From assembly GCF_036010505.1 (NCBI RefSeq), contig NZ_CP108569.1:6898001-6962000 (forward strand): a DNA stretch of 64,000 bases, read 5' to 3'. The stretch comes from Streptomyces sp. NBC_01197. GTDB lineage: Bacteria > Actinomycetota > Actinomycetes > Streptomycetales > Streptomycetaceae. Below are positions 8,728 to 17,466 of this stretch, one piece after another. Below the pieces are notes generated by a model. That model was not told the DNA's origin and ran no database searches. It was given only the letters and a program-made list of their open reading frames with translations. Within the stretch, counting starts at the first letter, position 1, and each line of letters starts with the position of its first letter. Made by a program: the position numbers and the translations under genes.

Positions 8728-9198
8728 ATGACCTCCACGAGCGAGAGCCGCCCGGTGAGGGCCCCGATCACCGCGGGCGGCCACACCCGGATCAGGCCGT
8801 TCAACACCCGCGACACCTATCCCGAGCAGAACCTCGACAACGACCTCTGTCAGGCCGTCGTGGCCGGCAACACCGTCTACGTCCGGGGCCAGATCGGTCA
8901 GGACCTCGACACCAGCGAGTCGGTCGGTATCGGTGACGCCGGGGCCCAGGCCGAGCAGGCGATGGCCAACATCAAGATGCTGCTCGAAGAAGCGGGCAGC
9001 CGCATGGAGCATCTCGTCAAACTGACGATCTATCTGGTCGATCCGCGCTACCGCGAGGCCGTCTACCGCACGGTGGGCCGCTGGACCAAGGGTGTGCACC
9101 CGATCTCCACCGGCCTGGTGGTGTCCGCACTGGCCCGTGCCGAGTGGCTGTGCGAGATCGACGCCGTCGCGGTGATCCCGGAGGGGGAGCGGTCATGA
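8728..9198 (+). CDS. RidA family (YjgF/YER057c/UK114) protein
   Basis: 156 residues with the RidA fold signatures: QAVVAGNTVYVRGQIG near the N-terminal third, AEQAMANIKMLLEEAGS, then LVKLTIYLVDPRYREAVYRTV. RidA proteins hydrolyse reactive enamine/imine intermediates to keto acids and ammonia. The catalytic Arg of archetypal RidA is not obvious at the usual place, so this may belong to another Rid subgroup. ATG at 8728 follows GAGGAG at 8716-8721. The stop overlaps the next start (ATGA at 9195), indicating translational coupling. Confidence 0.85.
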   Translation: MTSTSESRPVRAPITAGGHTRIRPFNTRDTYPEQNLDNDLCQAVVAGNTVYVRGQIGQDLDTSESVGIGDAGAQAEQAMANIKMLLEEAGSRMEHLVKLTIYLVDPRYREAVYRTVGRWTKGVHPISTGLVVSALARAEWLCEIDAVAVIPEGERS

Positions 9199-9869
9199 CC
9201 TTCTCCCTGGTGGCCCGTGACGGCGAGCGGTTCGGTATCGCCGTCAGCTCGTCGAGCCCAGCGGTCGCGGCGCGTGTCGCCCATCTGAAACCCGGCGTCG
9301 GTGCGGCGGCTTCGCAGAACGTCACCGACCCCACCCTCGGCACGAGCCTGCTGACCGGGCTCGCGGAACACGGCGACGCGCGGCGCGCCCTGACCGACGT
9401 CACGGGTGCGGCGCGGAACGCGAAGACCATCGGCTACCGGCAGTTGACGGTGCTCGGCCGGTCGGGCCCCGGGTTCGCGTACAGCGGCTCGGGGACGCTG
9501 GGCACGTACGCGTCGGCCACCGCGGACGGTGCGGTCGCGGCGGGCAACATGCTGTCCGGCGAGCACATCCCGCAGGTACTCATCGACGCGTACGCGGCGG
9601 CCACCGGCGAGCTGGAAGAGCGTCTGATCGCGGGTCTGCGTGCGGCGGTCGCGGCCGGCGGGGAAGAGGGGCCGGTGCACTCAGCGGGGCTGGCCGTCGT
9701 CACGGACGTGGACTGGCGGGTGACCGACCTGCGCGTGGACTGGGCCGACGACCCCGTCGACCGGCTCGCCGATCTCCTCGACGTCTGGCTGCCGCAGCGC
9801 GACGATTACGTGCGGCGCGGACTCGACCCGCAGGCCGCGCCCTCGTACGGCGTCCTGGGCGACCTGTGA
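9195..9869 (+). CDS. DUF1028 family protein
   Basis: 224 residues starting directly with MTFSLVARDGERFGIAVSSSSPAVAA, the hallmark start of DUF1028 proteins, which have an Ntn-hydrolase-like fold. Later blocks (SQNVTDPTLGTSLL, AAGNMLSGEHIP, DVWLPQRDDYVRRGLDP) also fit. The biochemical function is not established. In many genomes these genes occur beside RidA and amidohydrolase genes, as here, so a role in processing an amide or imine intermediate is a reasonable inference. It is coupled to RidA by a 4-bp overlap and to the following M20 gene by a one-base TGATG overlap. Confidence 0.85.
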   Translation: MTFSLVARDGERFGIAVSSSSPAVAARVAHLKPGVGAAASQNVTDPTLGTSLLTGLAEHGDARRALTDVTGAARNAKTIGYRQLTVLGRSGPGFAYSGSGTLGTYASATADGAVAAGNMLSGEHIPQVLIDAYAAATGELEERLIAGLRAAVAAGGEEGPVHSAGLAVVTDVDWRVTDLRVDWADDPVDRLADLLDVWLPQRDDYVRRGLDPQAAPSYGVLGDL

Positions 9870-11014
9870 TGGGCGCGCCGAAGGCGGCCGCCCGGCGCGA
9901 GGTCGACCGTCACGCCGACGAGCTGATCGGTCTCTCCGAGCGGCTGCACGCCGACCCGGAGACGGCCTGGGAGGAGCACCGGGCCGCCGCCGCGGTGCCG
10001 GAGCTGCTGGACCGCGCCGGGTTCGAGATCACCTCGTCCTACCTGGGCCTGGAGACGGCGTTCCTGGCACGGTTCGGCAGCGGGCCCACCCGGATCGCGC
10101 TGTGCGCCGAGTACGACGCGCTCCCCGGGCTCGGCCACGCGTGCGGGCACAACCTCATCGCGGCGAGCTCCGTCGGCGCCGCGCTCGGCCTGGCCGCTGT
10201 CGCCGACGACGTCGGCCTCACCGTGGAGGTCTACGGCACCCCCGCCGAAGAAGGCGGCGGCGGCAAGATCGAGATGCTTGACCGGGGCGCCTTCGCCGGA
10301 GTGGACCTCGCCATGATGGTGCACCCGGCGCCGGTCGACGTCGCCGAGGCCCGCCCGTTCGCGGTCACCCACTCCAAGGTCTCCTACACCGGGAAGTCCG
10401 CCCACGCCGCGGCCTACCCCGAGGCCGGGGTCAACGCGGCCGACGCCTTCACCGTGGCCCAGGTCGCGATCGGGCTGCTGCGGCAGCAACTGCCGCCATC
10501 GGCCCGGGTGCACGGCGTGGTGACCCACGCCGGGGACGCGCCGAACGCCATCCCGGAGCGGGCCGCCGGCCGTTGGTACGTACGGGCGGAGACGCTCGCA
10601 GAACTTGCCGAGCTGGAGCCACGCGTCATGCGGGCCTTCGAAGCGGGTGCCCTCGCGACGGGCTGCGAGCTGGTGATCGAGCCGGAGAGCAAGCCGTACG
10701 CGGAGTTCCGCACGGACGAGACCGCTCTGGGGCACTACCGGGCGAACGCCCTCGCGCTGGGACGCGAGTTCGCGCCGCCCGGACAGGCGGCGCGGATGAA
10801 CCGCGCATCCACCGACATGGGCAACGTGTCGCAGGTGGTGCCGGCCATCCACCCCTACATCGGCATCGGGTCGCTGCCCGCCACCAACCATCAGCACGAG
10901 TTCGCCGCGTTCTGTGTGGGCGGACAGGCCCAGCGGGCCCTGCTCGACGCGGCGACCGCGCTGGCCTGGACCGGTCTGGACCGCAGTGGCACGGCCGTGG
11001 GACCGGTGGCGTGA
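9869..11014 (+). CDS. M20 family amidohydrolase / metallopeptidase
   Basis: 381 residues of the M20D amidohydrolase type (N-acyl amino acid amidohydrolase, p-aminobenzoyl-glutamate hydrolase group). Metal-site motifs visible are ALCAEYDALPGLGHACGHN, TPAEEGGGGK with the catalytic Glu, and MVHPAPV. The dimerisation insert begins at KVSYTGKSAHAAAYPEAGVNA. Start is ATG 9869, overlapping the stop of the DUF1028 gene; GTG 9866 is an alternative. It probably cleaves an amide bond in the compound handled by this operon. Confidence 0.85.
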   Translation: MGAPKAAARREVDRHADELIGLSERLHADPETAWEEHRAAAAVPELLDRAGFEITSSYLGLETAFLARFGSGPTRIALCAEYDALPGLGHACGHNLIAASSVGAALGLAAVADDVGLTVEVYGTPAEEGGGGKIEMLDRGAFAGVDLAMMVHPAPVDVAEARPFAVTHSKVSYTGKSAHAAAYPEAGVNAADAFTVAQVAIGLLRQQLPPSARVHGVVTHAGDAPNAIPERAAGRWYVRAETLAELAELEPRVMRAFEAGALATGCELVIEPESKPYAEFRTDETALGHYRANALALGREFAPPGQAARMNRASTDMGNVSQVVPAIHPYIGIGSLPATNHQHEFAAFCVGGQAQRALLDAATALAWTGLDRSGTAVGPVA

Positions 11015-11162
11015 CGGGAGCGGCCGCCGCCGCGCCGGCACCCCCGGCGTAGCGGGGACCGGACCAGTCCCGCCTCCCTGACCGGCCTGCCCGGGTTCCG
11101 ACGGCTCGCGCCGACGGAACCCGCAACAGCTCAGCTTCTCCCCCATCCCCAAGGAGGCGTGT

Positions 11163-12539
11163 ATGTCCACCCGTAACACCGGCGCCACGACGACCGAGGT
11201 CGAGGTGGCCACCGATGTGGTCGCACTGCGCAGGAACGTCGCCGCGGGAGCCATCGGCGTGTTCGTGCACTGGTTCGACTGGGCTGCCTACGCCTACCTC
11301 GCAGGCACCGTCGCGACCGTGTTCTTCCCGGCCGAGGACAAGACCAGCGGACTGCTCGCCGTGTTCGGCGTGTTCGCCGTGTCGTTCGGCATCCGGCCGA
11401 TCGGCGCCATGGTCTTCGGGCCGCTCGGTGACAGGATCGGCCGCAAGCGCACCCTGTCGCTGGTCATCTTCATGATGTCCGGTGCGACCCTGACGATCGG
11501 ACTGCTTCCCGGTTACGCCACGATCGGGGTCGCGGCCCCGGTGCTCCTGCTGGTCCTGCGCCTGGTACAGGGCTTCGCCGCGGGCGGCGAGTTCGGCAGC
11601 GCCGCGAGCTTCCTCGCCGAGAGCGCCCTGCGGCGCCGTCGAGGATTCGGGGTCAGCTGGCTCGAGGTCGGCTCCCTGCTGGGCTTCCTCGCCGGATCGT
11701 TCGTCTTCCTGCTGCTGTCGACGGGGCTCGACGACAGCCAGCTGTCGTCGTGGGGCTGGCGCATCCCCTTCCTCATCGCCGCGCCCCTGGGCGTCATCGG
11801 CTTCATCATCCGGAACAGGATCGAGGACACCCCCGAGTACCGGGCACTCGAAGCCAACGACACCGTCCCGCGCAGCCCCGTACGAGAACTGCTCCGCACC
11901 GAGAAGCGGCAACTGCTCCAGGCAGCGGGCCTCATGACGGCCATGCACGTGCCCTTCTACATAGTGCTGACCTACCTGGTGACGTACGAGACCGACCACC
12001 TGGGGCAGTCGTCCGGAGATGCCGCCCTGCTGTCGACGGCGATCTCGCTGCTGGGGCTGGTGTTCGTTCCGGTGTTCGGCCTGCTGTCCGACCGTGTGGG
12101 ACGTAAACCGGTCTTCGTCGGAGCGACGGTGGCCCTGCTGGTCCTCGCCGTCCCCGCGTTTCTCCTGATGCGGACCGGGCTCGTCGGAACCTGGGCGGCG
12201 GGTCTCGTGCTCGGCGTGATCCTGGCGGCGATTCTCGGCACCTACGCGGTGTGGTCGGCGGAGATCTTTCCCACCCGCACCCGTCAGAGCGGCCTGTCCA
12301 TCGCCTACAACATCACCGCCGCGCTCTTCGCCGGCACGGTGCCCTATCTGATGACCGTGCTGATCTCCGCGACGGGCAGCACTCTGCTGCCCGGCTTCTA
12401 TCTGATGGTGTTCGCCGTGGGCGGCCTCGTCGCCGCGCTGTCCCTCCGGGAGACAGCCGGCTCCGCCATGCTGCGCCCCGGGGACGTGTCCGATCCCGCA
12501 CCCGAGGATGTGGCCGTGCCGGCCACCGAGCGTCGCTAG
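11163..12539 (+). CDS. MFS transporter, metabolite:H+ symporter (MHS) type
   Basis: 458 residues with 12 predicted membrane helices. MHS features are visible: HWFDWAAYAYLA in the first helix, GPLGDRIGRKRTL in loop 2-3, RLVQGFAAGGEFGSAASFLAE in helix 4, and a second RxGRK-type loop (LLSDRVGRKPVF). The family includes ProP, KgtP and ShiA and imports organic acids and compatible solutes with protons. As last gene of the 7.4-12.5 kb operon it is the likely uptake system for the operon's substrate. The ATG has AAGGAGG upstream. A lysR gene follows after 8 bp. Confidence 0.88.
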   Translation: MSTRNTGATTTEVEVATDVVALRRNVAAGAIGVFVHWFDWAAYAYLAGTVATVFFPAEDKTSGLLAVFGVFAVSFGIRPIGAMVFGPLGDRIGRKRTLSLVIFMMSGATLTIGLLPGYATIGVAAPVLLLVLRLVQGFAAGGEFGSAASFLAESALRRRRGFGVSWLEVGSLLGFLAGSFVFLLLSTGLDDSQLSSWGWRIPFLIAAPLGVIGFIIRNRIEDTPEYRALEANDTVPRSPVRELLRTEKRQLLQAAGLMTAMHVPFYIVLTYLVTYETDHLGQSSGDAALLSTAISLLGLVFVPVFGLLSDRVGRKPVFVGATVALLVLAVPAFLLMRTGLVGTWAAGLVLGVILAAILGTYAVWSAEIFPTRTRQSGLSIAYNITAALFAGTVPYLMTVLISATGSTLLPGFYLMVFAVGGLVAALSLRETAGSAMLRPGDVSDPAPEDVAVPATERR

Positions 12540-12547
12540 AGTCCCGC

Positions 12548-12981
12548 ATGACGTCACCGGTGGGCTTCACCCTCGTCCAGCTCCGTTATTTCCTCATCGC
12601 CGCCGAATGCGGTTCGATGACGGCGGCGTCGGCCGAGCTGCATATCGCGCAGTCCGCGGTGTCCGCTGCCATCCACAACCTGGAAGGCGACCTGCGGGCA
12701 CAGCTGTTCATCCGCCGCCGCGGCCGAGGGCTGGTCCTGACACCCGCGGGTGAGCGGCTCCAGCACCAGGCACGTCAGCTGCTGGCCCGGGCGCGTGAGG
12801 TGGCGGGGGAGCGCGCGGCAGCGGGCAGATCCTGTCGGGGCCGGTGAGCGTCGGATGCTTCATCACGCTGGCCCCGTACTACCTGCCCGCCCTGTTCAGC
12901 GAATGCACCAGCCGGTACCCGGGGATCGAGATCGACGTCGTGGAGGCCGAGGCCGAACATCTGCTCCAGGTACTGCGCGCG
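12548..12981 (+). pseudogene. LysR-family regulator, N-terminal piece (first of three)
   Basis: Begins with a normal LysR helix-turn-helix (FTLVQLRYFLIAAECGSMTAA to LQHQARQLLARAR). A frameshift near 12790-12815 moves the frame. The substrate-binding domain then reads SGQILSGPVSVGCFITLAPYYLPALF through EHLLQVLRA, up to 12981. There the Tn7-like element begins. The reading continues exactly at 20476 (GRIDFALTY), after the duplicated target GCGCG, and again at 34584. It followed the operon at 7431-12539 by 8 bp and was probably its regulator. It is now broken by a frameshift and two insertions. Confidence 0.9.
12977..12981. repeat. Left copy of 5-bp target site duplication GCGCG
   Basis: GCGCG immediately precedes the left terminal repeat. 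The same five bases follow the right terminal repeat at 20471-20475. A 5-bp duplication is the length made by Tn7-like and Tn5053-like transposases. Confidence 0.85.
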
Positions 12982-12996
12982 TGTAGGGTCCGCGTT
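12982..12996 (+). repeat. Left terminal inverted repeat of the Tn7-like element
   Basis: TGTAGGGTCCGCGTT, identical over 15 bases to the complement of 20456-20470. GAT at positions 18-20 is shared too. The terminal TGT matches the TGT/ACA ends typical of Tn7 relatives. Confidence 0.92.
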
Positions 12997-13082
12997 CTGA
13001 TGTCACATGGCGAGTCCGTGAGGTGTGCGTTCCTTTGAATCCGCGCTCCGTGTCACCTTGATCGTTCCGGCTTCCGTGTCAC
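12990..13082 (+). repeat. Three direct repeats at the left end, probable TnsB binding sites
   Basis: Related sequences occur at 12990-13006 (CCGCGTTCTGATGTCAC), 13041-13056 (CCGCGCTCCGTGTCAC) and 13067-13082 (CCGGCTTCCGTGTCAC). All are in the same orientation and the first begins inside the terminal repeat. Arrays of about 20-bp repeats at the ends are how TnsB-type transposases recognise their element. The right end shows only a partial copy of the first repeat and a diverged, oppositely oriented similar stretch near 20395-20414. Confidence 0.65.
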
Positions 13083-13142
13083 TTCCCTGGACGGTCTCTT
13101 AATCGAGTGCGAGAGTCCCTGTCCGGGTGATACAAGGTCTGC

Positions 13143-13907
13143 GTGACTGAGCATCTTTACTTCCCCACCCTGCTGCGGATGATTGACGAGCGGTCCGCCG
13201 CGTTCCGCGCCGCCGTCGCCGCGGCCCCCAGCCTCGACGCCGACGTCCCGTCCTGCCCGGGCTGGACGCTGTACGACCTGGCGAACCACCTCAGTGAGGG
13301 GGACCGCTTCTGGGCCTACATTGTGCTGAACACCGCGCCGGGCGACGAGCGGCCGAGCAAGGACGGGCTGGCGGCGCCCAGGGAGCGCGAGGCCCTCATA
13401 ACCTGGCTGGCCGACTCGACGGAGCAGCTGCTTACTGCTCTGCGCGAGGCCGACCCGGACCGGGGCTGCTGGGCCTGGTGGGAGCCGTTGGCCTCGCCGC
13501 ACACGGTGGCCGCCGTGGCCCGCCGCCGCGTCCCGGAGTCGCTGATCCACACCTACGACGCCCAGCTGGCCTCCGGTACCCCGCAGGAGCTGCCGACGAC
13601 CGAGGCGGTCGACGCCATCGAGGAGTTCCTCGCCACCGTCTGCACCGTCACGGTCCCGTGGCCGGGCGAGCCCGCCACCATGGACTACCACGCGGCCGAG
13701 GCTGGCTCCTGGCGCCAGACGGTGGACGCCGCCGGTTCCCGTTTCACCCGCCTCACCGCGGCGGAGGCCGCCGAGAGCAAGCCCACCGCCGCCATCTACG
13801 GCACGGCGAGCGAGATGGCCCTGCTCATGTACATGCGCATCCCGGCCGGCTCGCTGCGGATGGAGGGCGACGCCGACCTGCTCCAGCAGCTGCAGGACTG
13901 GGACTAA
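13143..13907 (+). CDS. Maleylpyruvate isomerase family, mycothiol-dependent-type protein (transposon cargo)
   Basis: 254 residues of the MDMPI/DinB-like metalloenzyme family. The typical N-terminal helix motif VPSCPGWTLYDLANHLSEGDRFWA provides the first metal-binding His, and RRRVPESLIHTYDAQLASG provides the later His region. Members use mycothiol or act as other actinobacterial thiol-dependent enzymes, often in detoxification. It starts with GTG at 13143 behind a weak AAGG site and is the only non-transposition gene in the element. Its stop (13905-13907) directly abuts the tniQ stop on the other strand. Its benefit to the host is unknown. Confidence 0.8.
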   Translation: MTEHLYFPTLLRMIDERSAAFRAAVAAAPSLDADVPSCPGWTLYDLANHLSEGDRFWAYIVLNTAPGDERPSKDGLAAPREREALITWLADSTEQLLTALREADPDRGCWAWWEPLASPHTVAAVARRRVPESLIHTYDAQLASGTPQELPTTEAVDAIEEFLATVCTVTVPWPGEPATMDYHAAEAGSWRQTVDAAGSRFTRLTAAEAAESKPTAAIYGTASEMALLMYMRIPAGSLRMEGDADLLQQLQDWD

Positions 13908-16343
13908 TTAAAGGGAGCGGTTCTCCCTGAGTGTGTCCTCCAGTTTCGCCTCGGACTCTTTCAGCGCTTCTCGCAATCGGTCACGCTCGGCTTCGGTCTC
14001 CCGCAGCCGGGTCGTGTCCGCCCTGAGCCTGTCGCGTTCCGCGCGCAAGATCCTGAGCTCGGCTATGGCCAGTTCCAGGTCGGCCGTGAGCGATTCGATT
14101 GAAGCACCTGAGCCGACCCCTACTTCGCGAACGCCCCTGCCCTGCTTGTCGATTGCCTCCTCGATGCGCTCGCGCAGTCCCTCGGCATATACCAGCCAGT
14201 TCGAGACCCGCGCAGTTCGAGCGAGTCCGAGGAAGGTGATCTTCTCCCCGGCAGCGGCCATCTCGTCGAGGACCTTGAGTACTCGGCCTCGCTTGATCTC
14301 GCTGTCGCGTGCTCTGGCCTCGCGCAGCACCTGGGCCGGGGTCCGTTTGGCCGTGGCCCCGTCCAACGGTCTGACACAGACCTCATCCGAAGGGGTGACA
14401 TCAGTGTTCCTGGGCACGGGCTCCTCGGCTCTTGCACGACGATCTGACCGATGCCGCGGCCAGGGCTCCGGCATCGGGTTCCGGGGTTCGAAGGCAATCG
14501 TGAGGTGCTCAAGGCTGATGCCGAGCGCGCTGGCGGCGGCGGATGGCGAGAGGCGGCTCCTGATCAGCCTGGATGCGCGTTCACTATCGGGCAGGAGCAT
14601 GCCTCGGCCGGATAGGTCGAGGTGATCGACCAGCGCCAAGGGCGGCGACCAAGTGACAGGCTCATGGATGCCGTGCGAGGCCAGGTAGTGCGCGGCGTGC
14701 TCGTCGAGAGCTGCTAGGAGCGACGAAGTCAAGATGATCGGCAGGTTCCGGGTCTTGTCGGTGAAGTCCAAGTTCAGCGAAGCGGAGGGTGAGTAGAGGT
14801 CAGAGCCGGTCATGCGCTGGTAGAGGTATCTGCGCACCGCTGTAAGTCGGTACGGGGCGTCAGGCGGGCTGCCGGTCCGGTGGCGGATATCGATCCAGGT
14901 GGCCTCGGGCAGCAGGTCGCTGCCCTTCAGCTTCCGCCGACGGGCGTAGTCGATGGGTGCTGGGTGTTGGTCGAGGTACTCGGCGAGAAGGCAGATCGCG
15001 GCGGGTAGGTCGGTGTCGGCCGGGGCGATTTTGGGGAGGAGTTGCGCCATGGGTAGCGGCCGGTTGCCGTGCAGGAGCGAGGTCGCGAGGTCGTAGCGCT
15101 GCTGCCACCAGCCGGGGAGCACGACGGCGGCGGCCAGAGCGGCGCGCCAGAAGTGGTAGTTGTAGCGGTCGGCGAGGTTGCTCTGCGGGGGGAACAGCAG
15201 CAGAGCCCAGTCCAGCCAGAGCAACTGTGGCAGCGAGTGCGTCCGCATGATGACCGCGTGGTCGCGGCGTTTCGGGACTCGGGGCCGGGCGGTGCAGGTG
15301 CGGTAGCGAAGCCGGGGCCCTGTGGCCAGGTGGGGGTCGGCGGCTCGCCAGAACTGCTGTTCCAGATCGACTGAGGCCAGCCGTGTGATGCCGCGGCGTA
15401 TCTGCTCCGTTGGCCCCTTTGGCATGACCGCGACCTCACGGTCGACCAGGGTGCGTATGGCAGTGAAGGCGGCCTCGGCGAGAGGGTCGCGAACGATCTC
15501 GACGGCGACGGTGAAGGGGCCGGCGATCACGGCCGCGTCGACCGGCGCGTAGAGGGCGCTGTTCCCGTGGCGTTGGCGTGCCTGCTCGATCTGCGGGCCG
15601 CAGTCGGTGAAGTCACCCGGCTCAGCTCGCAGGAGACTGCGGGCGGCGATCGCGGTGACATCGGTGAAGGCGTCATGCAGGTAGGGATCGTCGTCGCCGG
15701 CCTCGATCCGGCTCAGCAAGCCGTTGATCCATTCCTGCGCATCGAGGACTGGGCTGTCCGGGGGCAGCGGAATGACCTCGCTTTGCGTCAGGTCGGTTCG
15801 GCAGGCTCTGCCGTCGCCGGCCCGTGCCGAGCACTCGTGCTGGCCGACCTTGTGGCTGATGGAGGGGCGGCGGTGCGGCCATCGGCCGCAGGCCGGGCAG
15901 GTGTGCGCGAGCAGCACCTGGTGCTGGGTGCAGGCGATCGACCAGGTGAGGCGCCAACGGAGGGGCCAGCGGCCGGCGCCTTCGGCCAGGCATTGCGGGC
16001 AGTATCGGGAGCCGACGCCGCGGCCCCAGAACCTGACACGACGTACCACCCGGCGGCTGTCGTGCAGTGCGAGTGCGTGGCCGTCGTAGCGGCGCAGTGT
16101 CATGGCGTGCAGGAGCCGCGTGTTGGTGCCGGTGACGTGGGCGAGCCGGTCGGCTTCCTCGGGGGTGAGGTAGGTGGTGTAGTCCGGTGTGTGGTCGGTC
16201 CGGGTGGGGAACGGCGATCCAGCGGCGATGAGCAGGTCGCGCAGGTCGATACTGCTGCGGTGCATGATGGCGCCCAGCCACGAGTCCAGAGCCTCACCCG
16301 GGAGCGCGGGCAGCCGGATGGGCAGCGTCCGGGGCATCATCAC
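13908..16343 (-). CDS. tniQ: TniQ-family target selector with a C-terminal TnpC-like domain
   Basis: 811 residues. The N-terminal TniQ domain (about 7-160) starts LPIRLPALPGEALDSWL and contains the zinc-finger cysteines C115/C118 and C149/C152 with H141. A long middle region is typical of TnsD-like proteins. From about residue 668 the sequence becomes a different module: TPAQVLREARARDSEIKRG, then RTARVSNWLVYAEGLRERIE, then a coiled coil of Arg/Glu/Leu heptads. This module closely matches the TnpC protein at 30225-30794. TniQ/TnsD proteins choose the insertion site and recruit TnsC. The start lies inside the end of tnsC (50-bp overlap). ATG 16343 is one of three adjacent ATGs. Confidence 0.9.
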   Translation of the reverse strand: MMMPRTLPIRLPALPGEALDSWLGAIMHRSSIDLRDLLIAAGSPFPTRTDHTPDYTTYLTPEEADRLAHVTGTNTRLLHAMTLRRYDGHALALHDSRRVVRRVRFWGRGVGSRYCPQCLAEGAGRWPLRWRLTWSIACTQHQVLLAHTCPACGRWPHRRPSISHKVGQHECSARAGDGRACRTDLTQSEVIPLPPDSPVLDAQEWINGLLSRIEAGDDDPYLHDAFTDVTAIAARSLLRAEPGDFTDCGPQIEQARQRHGNSALYAPVDAAVIAGPFTVAVEIVRDPLAEAAFTAIRTLVDREVAVMPKGPTEQIRRGITRLASVDLEQQFWRAADPHLATGPRLRYRTCTARPRVPKRRDHAVIMRTHSLPQLLWLDWALLLFPPQSNLADRYNYHFWRAALAAAVVLPGWWQQRYDLATSLLHGNRPLPMAQLLPKIAPADTDLPAAICLLAEYLDQHPAPIDYARRRKLKGSDLLPEATWIDIRHRTGSPPDAPYRLTAVRRYLYQRMTGSDLYSPSASLNLDFTDKTRNLPIILTSSLLAALDEHAAHYLASHGIHEPVTWSPPLALVDHLDLSGRGMLLPDSERASRLIRSRLSPSAAASALGISLEHLTIAFEPRNPMPEPWPRHRSDRRARAEEPVPRNTDVTPSDEVCVRPLDGATAKRTPAQVLREARARDSEIKRGRVLKVLDEMAAAGEKITFLGLARTARVSNWLVYAEGLRERIEEAIDKQGRGVREVGVGSGASIESLTADLELAIAELRILRAERDRLRADTTRLRETEAERDRLREALKESEAKLEDTLRENRSL

Positions 16344-17466
16344 CGCCGCCTTCTGCTCTTGTCCGGTTGCTGGTCACCTTCCCGGAGGCGAGGAACGCCT
16401 CCCACTTGGCCAGCTGCTGCTGGGCTGCCCAGTCGAGCTTGACCTGGGCGAGCACGTCCTTGGTCAGGCGCTCCTGCCCGGTGCGCATCGCACGAAGGCT
16501 GCCGAGCCTGATCAGCGACATGAGCGAGCCGATATGCCCGCTGCAGCGGGCATAGAGCTGGTCGGACAAGTCATCGGCGAGCATCCCGGGGTACTTGTTG
16601 GCCAGGACCAGACGCTGCTCAAGGGAGAGCAGGAAGCGCCGCCACTGCTCTCGCCCGGCCTCGTCTTCGATGCTGAACGCCTGGAGTCCGAGCGGCGTGA
16701 TCCGCCGGGCGAGCTGCGGATCGTCGTAGAGACCTTTGCCCTCAAGGTCGTGGCCGATGAACAGGATCATCAGCGGGAACTCATTGGCGATCGTCTTGAA
16801 CTGGTTGGCCAGCTCGGTCCCGCGGCGGGAACGGAACTGCAGGAACTGCAGGTCGTCCACCAGCAAGAGCCGTGATTGACAGGACACCGCGCAGTCCAGG
16901 GCGCGCGATAGGAACGCGTTGGCGCTGCCGCTGTTGCGCCCGGCGTGGGCGAAGAACTCCAGCATCGCCCAGTTGAAGTCCTTGACGCTGGTGTCGCCCA
17001 TCATGCCGACCCGGATTACGGGCCAGCGCTCGTGACCGGCCTCGGTGAACCGCCCATGCCTACTGATCAGGGTGTTGTGCACCTTCTTGGCGAACGAGAG
17101 GCCGATGGTGGTCTTGCCCAAGCCGGGGAACGCGTCGATCGCGGCCATGCCCTTGGCCTGCCAGTTGGGCTGGTCGACCCCCGCGTCGAAGATGTCGGTG
17201 AGGTCCGCGGAGAGCTCCTGGACCTGCATGGTCTTGATCGGCCGCAGGTTGGCGAGGAACCTGCGACGGTCATCGTTGTAGTGTTCGAGCGCCGCAGGAT
17301 CGAGCGCTCTGAGGTCCGCCATGGTCAGCGTGAGCGGAATAGGCGTCTCTCTCGCCTCGGCGAACGCCGCGAAGCCTTCCTTCCTGGTGAGCGTCAGGTT
17401 GTCCAAGGGCAACGCGCGCCACGCCGGATCCTCCGATGCCGCCGGGCCGGCTTCCGCCATGGTCAC
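16294..17466 (-). CDS. tnsC: TnsC/TniB-family AAA+ ATPase
   Basis: 390 residues with Walker A AFPGLGKTT (residues 112-120) and Walker B RLLLVDDLQFL (199-209), in the arrangement of TniB/TnsC regulators. These ATPases assemble on target DNA, link the TniQ selector to the transposase and control activation. GTG 17466 overlaps the tnsB stop (GTGA), showing coupling; an ATG two codons later is an alternative. The C-terminal tail is Gly/Asp/Ala-rich and overlaps tniQ. Confidence 0.92.
   Translation of the reverse strand: MTMAEAGPAASEDPAWRALPLDNLTLTRKEGFAAFAEARETPIPLTLTMADLRALDPAALEHYNDDRRRFLANLRPIKTMQVQELSADLTDIFDAGVDQPNWQAKGMAAIDAFPGLGKTTIGLSFAKKVHNTLISRHGRFTEAGHERWPVIRVGMMGDTSVKDFNWAMLEFFAHAGRNSGSANAFLSRALDCAVSCQSRLLLVDDLQFLQFRSRRGTELANQFKTIANEFPLMILFIGHDLEGKGLYDDPQLARRITPLGLQAFSIEDEAGREQWRRFLLSLEQRLVLANKYPGMLADDLSDQLYARCSGHIGSLMSLIRLGSLRAMRTGQERLTKDVLAQVKLDWAAQQQLAKWEAFLASGKVTSNRTRAEGGGDDAPDAAHPAARAPG

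Noticed and set aside
10626..12557. A 643-residue minus-strand open frame
   Set aside because: It lies opposite the M20 and MHS genes, has low-complexity Arg/Gly/His/Glu composition and no domain. It is a shadow of the real plus-strand genes.
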